From Elsinoe arachidis (Eukaryota > Ascomycota > Dothideomycetes > Myriangiales > Elsinoaceae): a stretch of 64,000 nt of DNA. Numbering within the stretch: the first letter of the stretch is position 1; every line of letters begins with the position of its first letter. The position numbers and the translations under genes are program-made. Where the stretch lies: contig JAAPAX010000008.1 of assembly GCA_013372555.1 (NCBI GenBank), forward strand, positions 1,612,001 to 1,676,000, in the 5' to 3' direction. Positions 56,490 to 64,000 of this stretch are shown piece after piece. A model generated the notes under the pieces. That model was not told where the DNA came from, did not search any database, and saw only the letters and a list, made by a program, of their open reading frames with translations.

Positions 56490-56900
56490 ATAGGTCGAAG
56501 AGTCTAGCTAGTATACTAATCCTATTCGTCCCTAAGAAAGATAGTAGTTTATAACTCTATATCGACTACTATAGCCTAAACGCTATTACTATTAAGAATT
56601 AGCACTCTTTACTCTTAATTAGTAAGACTCTTAATAGGCTAGGTAAAGTAGCTATTTACTCTAAGCTTAATCTTAAGGATGCGTATTACTATATTAGGAT
56701 TAAGGCTAGTAACGAGTAGAAGACTACTTTTTACACTTGTTATAGCTACTTTAAGTATATAGTAATACTCTTTAGGCTAACTAACGCTCCTACTACCTTC
56801 TAGGCCTATATTAATTAAGCTCTTATAGAGCTAGTTAATGTCTTTTATATAGTCTATCTAGATAATATTCTTATCTATAGTAACTCTATAGAGGAGCACG
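56490..56900 (+). pseudogene. LTR-D reverse transcriptase remnant
   Basis: ILFVPKKDSS, LYIDYYSLNAITIKN, SKLNLKDAYYYIRIKASNE, YSYFKYIVILFRLTNAPTTF and YLDNILIYSNS (56865-56888). Only the second Asp of the YxDD box is lost, fewer hits than in the other three elements. Confidence 0.88.
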
Positions 56901-58229
56901 AGTAGCACCTTTAGCTAGTACTAGAGAGGTTAAGGTAGTTTACGCTATATATAAACCTAAAGAAGTATAACTTCTTCTAGAAGGAAGTCAAATTCCTAGG
57001 CTTTATAGTAACTACTAAAGGGGTTATAATAGACTTCTAGAGAGTCTTCGCTATTATAGATTAGCCTACACTAAATAGCTACTATAACGTTTAACAGTTC
57101 TTAGAGTTCGCTAACTTCTACTATTAGTTTATTAAGAACTATTCGAAGATCGTAGGACTCTTAATAGCTCTATTTAAAGGATTATAGAAAGGAAAGCAAT
57201 TAGCACTCTAGAAGTAGACTAATCCGAAACAAGAGGCGTTTAAGGTAATCTAGAAGGCCTTTATAGAAGCGCTAGTACTAAGGTACTATAACCTATCTAA
57301 GCTAATTAGAATAGAGACTAACGTGTCTAAGCTTACTCTTAAAGTAATTATCTCTTAGCTATTCCTAGTTAAGGAAACTAGCAAGTAGTACTCTATTACT
57401 TTCTAGTCTTAGAAGATACTATCTATAGAGTAGAACTACGAGATCTATAATTAGGAGCTTCTCTCTATTATAGAGGTATTTAAACAGTAGAGATACTACT
57501 ACAAGAGTGCCCTAGACTCTATCTAGGTAATCTCCGATTATAATAACCTAAAGTACTTTATAACGACTAAGTAGCTAAATAGCTATTAGGCCTACTAGGC
57601 CGTGTACCTATAGGTCTTTAATTTTGTAATTAAGTACTATATAGGCTTAAAGAACCTAGTAGATGCTCCCTTACGTTGCCTAGACCTAATAGTAGATAAC
57701 ATAAGCCTTATAAATAGCTTACTAACCTTATAGTCGAAGCTAGAGGCTAGCTAACTAGCTATTAGAGGCATAGTATAGTAGATTTATATATCCTTATTAG
57801 AATACCTAAGAAGCGCTACCTTCGAAGAAGGCGTAGATATAAGTATCTATATAGTATAAAGTAATTATTTAGACACAAACGAGAACTAGTAGACCTCTAA
57901 GGAGGTTCCTAATAACTAGTCCGACAATAAGAAACATACTAAAGACACTAGAGATAGTTCTCTAGAAGCTAACTAGCTTAACTAGCTATAAAGCAAATAG
58001 TTAAAGCAAAGAGAGGCAGATTTAATCTAAGTTAGTATAATACTAAGATTAATACCTTAAGTCGCTATAGTAGTAGTAATAGTAGGGGAAAATCTATAGA
58101 GGAAGAGTTCTATAGACTAGCTTCTCGAAGTAATCTATAGTCTATAGTAGTAGAATTTGCTTATATAGAGGCGTGTAAATCTCTCTAAGTAGAGACCTAA
58201 TAGAGGGCCTCTAGTATAGTATTAGAAGA

Positions 58230-59530
58230 GGAATCTTCTATATAAGAACGATACTATATATATACTAGAGAATATAGCGCTCTATATAGAGCTACTACGC
58301 TAGTATTATAACGAGTTTAATAGAGAGCACTTTGCCTATAACAAGACCTATAAGCTTCTAGCTAGAAAGTACTTCTAGTCTAGTATATATTATAACGTCG
58401 ATAACTATGTAAAAACTTACTATATTTACTAAACTATAAAGACTCGAACCTATATACCTTATAGCGAACTTATAAACCTACTAATGTCTAAAGCGCTATA
58501 GAAAGAGCTTACTATAGACTTTATTATAGATATACTACTAAGTAAGCTTAATAGTATAGTCTATAACGTAGTGCTTATAGTAGTAGATTAGCTTACTAAG
58601 ATAGTAAAATATATCTTATACTAGAAAACGATAATAGCTAAGTAGTTAGTAGAGCTATTTTTCGACTATATCGTGCTAGAGTATAGTGTTCTAGAAGGCG
58701 TAGTGTTAGACTATAGTATAGTCTTACTATAGCCTATTAGTAAACTATCGCCTACGAACTAAAGTTCGTAAGGCATTTATTAACTACCTTCTACCCCTAG
58801 ACAAATAGATAGATAGAATAACAGAATTAATCTCTTATCTAGTACCTCTATTACTACAGAGCTTAAGACTAATTAGATTAGTTACACTAGCTAAAAATAG
58901 TAGCTTACGTAGCTAACATCTTCTAGAACGAGACACTCTAGATGTTACTATTCGAGATGTATACTAGCAAGAATACTAAGGAGGATCTAGATAGAGACTA
59001 AGAGCGTTCTCCTTAGAGGAGAGTATTAGCTATATAAGATCGTATAGCTACTCTAGTTTCTATAAGGCAAAGCTTATAGAAGCGCTAGAAGTAAGCCTAG
59101 GTGTAGTAGAAGGACACTTACGACAAGTAATATAGACTAATATCCTTTAAGGTAGAAGATAGAGTTCTCCTATCTACTAAGAACCTAAGGCTAAAGGTAG
59201 TAAAGTATAAGCTAGCGCTAAAGTACTTTAGACTATTCGAGGTTATAGATACTATAGAAGCCTAGACTTACTAATTATAGCTACTAGATAAGTCCCGTAT
59301 CTACGATATATTCTATATCTTCTTACTTAAGCTATATAGCCTCCGAGGAGGTGCCGAGGTAGACTCTAGGCTAGTCGAGGTAGATAATAGTATAGAATAT
59401 AAGGTAGAAAGGATCTTAGACTATAGTTAGTAGAAAGAAGGTATATTTCTAAAGGTGCTCTAGAAGAGCTATACTCTAGTAGAGGTAATCTAGAAACTAG
59501 AGAAGGTATTAGAGAATACCTCCGAAGTAG
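58230..59530 (+). pseudogene. LTR-D integrase remnant with chromodomain
   Basis: TIDFIIDILLSKLN (about 58515-58555) marks the integrase core. Near 59390-59520, EVDNSIEYKVERILDYS and a following KSYTLVEV segment form a chromodomain-like end. Confidence 0.7.
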
Positions 59531-60001
59531 TAACTAAGTATTAGATAGACGTTAGCTAGAAGGCTAATAGTAGAGTTATAAAGAGAGTATAGAGATAAGT
59601 AGTAAGAGTATAGTTGTTACATTCTTAAGAATCTATCTACTTAGACACTATTAACCTTATCTACTAGTCTCGACTATATCTACTTAGTTATAACTACGAG
59701 ATAATACTATAGTAAGAGCTATAGCGTGCCTATTCTAGTAATTAGCTAAGACTAGATCCTTAGCACTAGTTCTGTTCTAGGCGTCGAGCTCGGCTAGCTC
59801 TAAGTCCTTATTCCCCTAGCTAGCGAAGTCTAGGTCAGGGTAGGTAGTAGTAGAGAAGGCGCTAAGGTCTCTAGGAGTAAGGACAGTAGCGAGGTACTCC
59901 CTAATAGCCTAATAATAGAGCCTAGCCTTGTTATAGGTAGAGCTACTAATAGGAGAGGCGTTAAGTCTACTTATAATAGCGTTATAGTAGTTACGGGTCT
60001 A

Positions 60002-60457
60002 GCTAGTATTAAGCCTAGACGTGGTATAGACCTCTAAGGTGTAAAAGTTATTAGTAGAGATCTCGGGAGCTATATAGTAGAAGGCTAGACCTACCTTAGT
60101 AGAGAGGTTACTCTTCTTAGTAAGAGTATACCTAGGAAGGTCGCTAAGGTTAAGCTTGTCCTTACTATTAGCGTTAGTTATAGTAGTGTCGTAGTTAAGG
60201 TAAGACAAGTAATAACTAGGAGTAGCCTACGTAGTAGGCTTAGTAACCTTACTAGATAGAGTTATAGTCTTTTTAGTAGAAGTAGTAGACTTAGGTGTCT
60301 TAGGCTTCTTAGGAGTCGTCTTACTAGAGATAGCAACGGCCTTAGAGGTCTTCTTAGGCTCTAGAGACCCCGTAGACTCCTTAGCGAGGCGCTTCCTACT
60401 ATAGATATTAGTATAGAAGAAGATTAGAGCTATAAAGATAGCTTCCTCGGTGTAGTA
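60002..60457 (-). pseudogene. antisense frame between integrase and 3' LTR of LTR-D
   Basis: Two open stretches in the same minus-strand frame (60457-60230, 76 codons; 60226-60002, 75 codons) are separated by one TAG. They read EEAIFIALIFFYTNIYSRKR, a K/S/T/P-rich stretch (SLEPKKTSKAVAISSKTT and PKKPKTPKSTTSTKKT), then YLNYDTTITNANSKDKLNLS and VGLAFYYIAPEISTNNFYTL. The same frame continues past the stop at 59999 for another 29 codons. A conserved accessory gene is likely; identity unknown. Confidence 0.5.
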
Positions 60458-61548
60458 CTATAGCTAAGTTAGTAACATTAAGACCTAAAGGAAGACTACT
60501 TATAGTATAGAGAATACCTATAAGGTCCTTAGTAGTAATATAGAAACTACGAAGTTTAGTAACCTTAGTATACTCTAGTTCCTTACTAGAGAGAGAAGTA
60601 ATATTAGTACTAGAGTAAGCTTCCTAGACGCTAATAGCCTACTTATAGTCGGTAACCTTAGACATAGCAGTAGTTAGCTCGTTAGTGTACTTATATTACT
60701 TCTAGACGAGCGTAGAGTTAGTAGGATCTAGATTAATATTAGCGCGCCTCTATATAGTAGTATAGGCGTTATTAACTAGGTCTAAAAGAACATTATCTAT
60801 AATAGTATAATAGATACTCTTAGCCTTCTTATAGCGAGCGTAAGACCTAGTAAGGCTAGTATTATAGTCGTAGGGGTTTTCTAGTAGTGTTAGCTATACT
60901 TCTAACGGGATACTAGTAGAACTCTAGATACTTACTAACAAGATCTCTAGTATAAGTACTATAGAGAAAGCAAGGAGAGATATGTAGTAAGCTAGCCTAA
61001 ACACGCTTAGAAGGTATAATAGCTTATAAGTGTATTAGAAGAGAGCGACTTATATAGAAGTAGTATAGTAGAAGAAGCGAAGTGTTTAGTAGCGAGAGAT
61101 ATACCTATATAGGCGTAGTCTATTTATTACATAGCGTAACAAACACGAGAAGTAGATCTATACGCGTCGCTATCTTCTAGAAGATAGTAGTGTCGTTAAG
61201 GTACTTAACGTTATAAAGTGTCAGAATAGAGTACTTACTAGGAGCCTCTAAGGGAGTTCTATAGTAGTAAATAACAAATTATATATATTTACTAAGGCAC
61301 TAGTTGTTTTATAGCAATAAGTGCTTTAGTAATAGAGAATTAGACAAGAGGTTATGTTTACTATAATATATTACTATTAGTAGTAAATAAAGACACGACA
61401 GATACGAAGTATAAATAAAGAAGCTAAGTACTTCTCTTATACTCGAGAGCACTAACTTACTCTTATAGAGGAGGCCTATAAGCACAAATATAAGGCCTAT
61501 GAAGGATATAGTTTAATCGAGAGTAATTAAATATAGAGGAGAGATAAT

Positions 61549-61722
61549 TATAAAGAAGACTTAGTATTATAGCTCTAGCTAAGTCTATTACGTAACGGAC
61601 TTTCTCTAGCTATCTTCTATAAGGCTTCCGGCCTTATTAAACAAAGGCAGCTATTAGTTTATCTACCTATCTAATTAGTAGATACTAGTGGTTCTATACG
61701 TTACTATATACCTACCCTTACA
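61549..61722 (+). repeat. LTR-D 3' LTR
   Basis: 174 bp; begins TATAAAGAAGACTTAG and ends CTACCCTTACA. Confidence 0.9.
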
Positions 61723-61727
61723 TCCTG

Positions 61728-64000
61728 TTAGATGTTATAGCTTATGTCCTATATGTCTTTATACTTCTCTCGTAATTATAGAATTCTCGTACGAGTCTCT
61801 TCTAGGTTATTATCTTATATCTAAAGCTATCGAGTATATATAGCTATTAGGTTCTTATAAGTACGAATAGCTCTCTAGTCTTAGGTTTACTAAGTATAAA
61901 TATCGAACTTAACTAGAAGAACTATATCTATTCTATATATTAAGGTAGCTAGTGTTTACTCTATAATTCGGTTTATAGTTATCCTTTTCGCCTAAAGAAT
62001 AGTATATAGAAACTCTAACTAGCTACTATTATTATTATTAGTAAGCTTTATAAGACTATTTATAATATTTAAGTAGCCTTGTTCTATCTTATTAGATTAT
62101 AGATTATAGAAAGAGGTAACGATATAGTCGATATTAAATTATATATAGGTAGTATATATAGCTTTCTTAAACTTAGACTCTCTATTAAAGATAATAGAAC
62201 CTATAGCGCTATACCTAGTAATAATGTTTTTAAACAGGAACTTTGCTATAGCCTTAGTGTTAGCTAAAGTTAGTTCTTATACTTCCGGCTAACTACTTAT
62301 AGCTTCTCGTATAATAACGAGGTACTTCTTAGCTTATAATACTAGTATATATACAACATTAATGTACTACTTTATATAAAGAATAGAAACGCCTAAAGTC
62401 TTAAGCTCTTTAGTTATATATTCCTAGGCTCTACGTTAATACTTATTATATATCTCTATATAGTACCGAATGTCGATGTATATTAATAGCTACTAGTACC
62501 TATCTAAGACCTTTTACTATGTTACCTCTTATCTCTTATAACTACTATTGTTGTATAGTATATATATAACCTATTCTTGTTAAGCGCTATTATCTATAAT
62601 ATACCTAAGGAGAGATTCTTTTTGTCCTCGTTAGAATAGATACTTATCTCGTACTAAGAAGTTTAAAGTATTATACTTAAATTAAATAAACTCCTTAGTA
62701 TTTAGTTCTAGTAGATAGCGAAGTATAACGAGATAGGTAGCTAGCTCTACTAACTCTTCTCCGTAGCTAGGCTTAAGTACGTTATCTACTTATAAGGCGT
62801 ATACCTTAACTAGGAAGAACTTATTATTAATAACATCGTTAATATCTATTTCGTATACTTCTTCCTAATTATCTAATAGGAACCTTAGCTATCGTAATAA
62901 ACTATTAGCTACTATGTTTTTGCTTCTAGAAATATATTAAACGTTAAACGCAAATAGATAGAGCTATATAATCTACTATACTATTACTAATCTAGGAAGG
63001 TTAGTAGTAGACTAATTAAGTTATACTACTAGCATATTAGCGTCTATTTCTACTACGAAGCTTACGCTATATAGATAGGACTATACCTTTTATAAGGCCT
63101 TAAGTAACCTACGATATTCGCACTTACTAGTATTATACTTATATTTAATATCTAACTATATACTAGATTCGAATTAAATAATATATCGTCTCTTAGGCTA
63201 GTTCTTATCGACCTATATAAGAGCTACTTCCTATCTAGAAAGACTTATATCTACCGCTAAAATAATCTTACCTATACTATTCTTATAGTTAATAGACATT
63301 AACGTAGGAGGCAAAGTTAAAGTAGCCTTTAACTTATCTATAGCTTCTTAGGTATCTCTCTCCTAGAGAAAAGGGACATCTATATAAAGTAGACAATATA
63401 GAGGCTTTACTACAATAGTAAAGTCTCTTACCTATAGCCTATAGTAGACGTAGACCCCTAAGAAAGAATAGACTTCTATAGAGTTAGTATATACTAGCTA
63501 CTTGCGGATTTTAATAATCTTAGTGTTATTAGAATATTATTCTTAAGCATCGTAAAGGAAACTAATAATACTTAAGCCTACCTATAAGAACTATAACTTA
63601 GCGCTAGAGATTATATACCCGGTATACTCGATGTTAGCTAGAGTTCGATCTAAAGCTTAGATATATTCGAGTATAAATCTCTAGATACCTAGCTTAGTCT
63701 CTTCTTTACTATAATTAGTTCGTAGTTCTTTTACTCTATTATCGTCTATAAACGGCTAAGTGTTATAAGGAATATAATTCTAGAGGATAGTATTATTTAT
63801 ATAGTAGAACTATACTACTAAATTAGTTACTCCCTAGAGAAGAGTTATCTAACGTATAAGTCTAAGTAGTATTATAAAGGAGGTAATATCTCTACTTGCC
63901 TAAGCTAGCGTAACTTAGTTATATCTAGAGAAGTAGTCGACAAGTAACACTACGTATATACCTATAAAGAACTCTAAGAAATTGTTAACTAAAGGAGGAA
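61728..64000 (-). mobile_element. LTR-E: minus-strand Ty3/Gypsy pol, partial
   Basis: Runs off the right edge. On the minus strand, from right to left: reverse transcriptase end (about 64000-63400; VVLLVDYFSRYN near 63935, FIDDNRVKELRTNY), RNase H (about 63280-62890; SFVVEIDANMLVV, NLPRLVIV, SKNIVANSLL) and integrase core (about 62395-61985; YLVIIREAISS, RYSAIGSIIFNRESKFKKAI and NIIN). The integrase C terminus continues at 53946-54250 beyond LTR-D. Its antisense position to LTR-C and LTR-D shows separate insertion. Confidence 0.72.

Larger units (their letters stand above)
54256..61722 (+). mobile_element. LTR-D: chromodomain Ty3/Gypsy retrotransposon, RIP-mutated
   Basis: 7.5-kb element with 174-bp LTRs (54256-54429, 61549-61722). 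The flanking 5-mers TTCTA (54251-54255) and TCCTG (61723-61727) differ by two transitions, as expected of a TCCTG duplication with RIP on one side. The plus-strand order is gag (about 54590-55640), protease, reverse transcriptase (about 56500-56890), RNase H, integrase (about 58230-59000) and chromodomain (about 59390-59520). About 2 kb between the chromodomain and the 3' LTR holds antisense frames. It splits the integrase of LTR-E. Confidence 0.9.

Overview
The window is nuclear DNA of a filamentous ascomycete (Pezizomycotina; a class such as Dothideomycetes would fit but is not proven). The evidence is spliceosomal introns of 38-69 nt with CTNAC-like branch sites, a Sec14-type lipid-transfer gene, COG3, an FMP25/RCC1 mitochondrial gene and a fungal transcription-factor-like gene, all set in long TpA-rich, C-poor blocks. 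Those blocks have the look of repeat-induced point mutation (RIP): transposon frames are recognisable but full of TAG/TAA stops, and differences between repeat copies are nearly all C/T and G/A.

Layout. (1) 1-5123, gene-rich: the 5' end of an F-box-like gene (minus), a GIY-YIG-like plus C2H2 gene (minus), a very divergent CENP-A/H3-type histone gene (minus, three exons) and an unrecognised five-exon gene (plus). Eight copies of a tiny paired motif (two GGTAATAGT units 1-2 bases apart) are scattered here, four of them inside introns. (2) 5124-26574, RIP block with nested insertions: Gypsy element LTR-B (5576-25637, target duplication GTACT) was hit in its 5' LTR by Gypsy element LTR-A (5628-11831, duplication AATAT) and downstream of its integrase by a hAT transposon (17348-24851, perfect 14-bp inverted repeats). 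(3) 26575-34705, gene island: a transcription-factor-like gene, a Sec14-like gene and COG3. (4) 34706-39177, a RIP-mutated DNA element with a DDE integrase-like core and short terminal inverted repeats. (5) 39178-41435, an FMP25-like gene starting about 155 bp from that element. (6) 41436-64000, a second RIP block: a minus-strand gene remnant with an H-x-D...H dioxygenase-like segment split by chromodomain Gypsy element LTR-C (44823-51504, duplication ATTCT), and a minus-strand Gypsy element (LTR-E) whose integrase is split by chromodomain Gypsy element LTR-D (54256-61722, duplication TCCTG).

Most interesting: the CENP-A-like histone gene with a glycine-rich C-terminal extension, neighbouring genes whose introns carry the same paired motif in either orientation, and antisense open frames between integrase and 3' LTR in both chromodomain elements. 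Exon boundaries and LTR ends were read by eye from splice consensus, frame continuity and target-site duplications; no database search was made.
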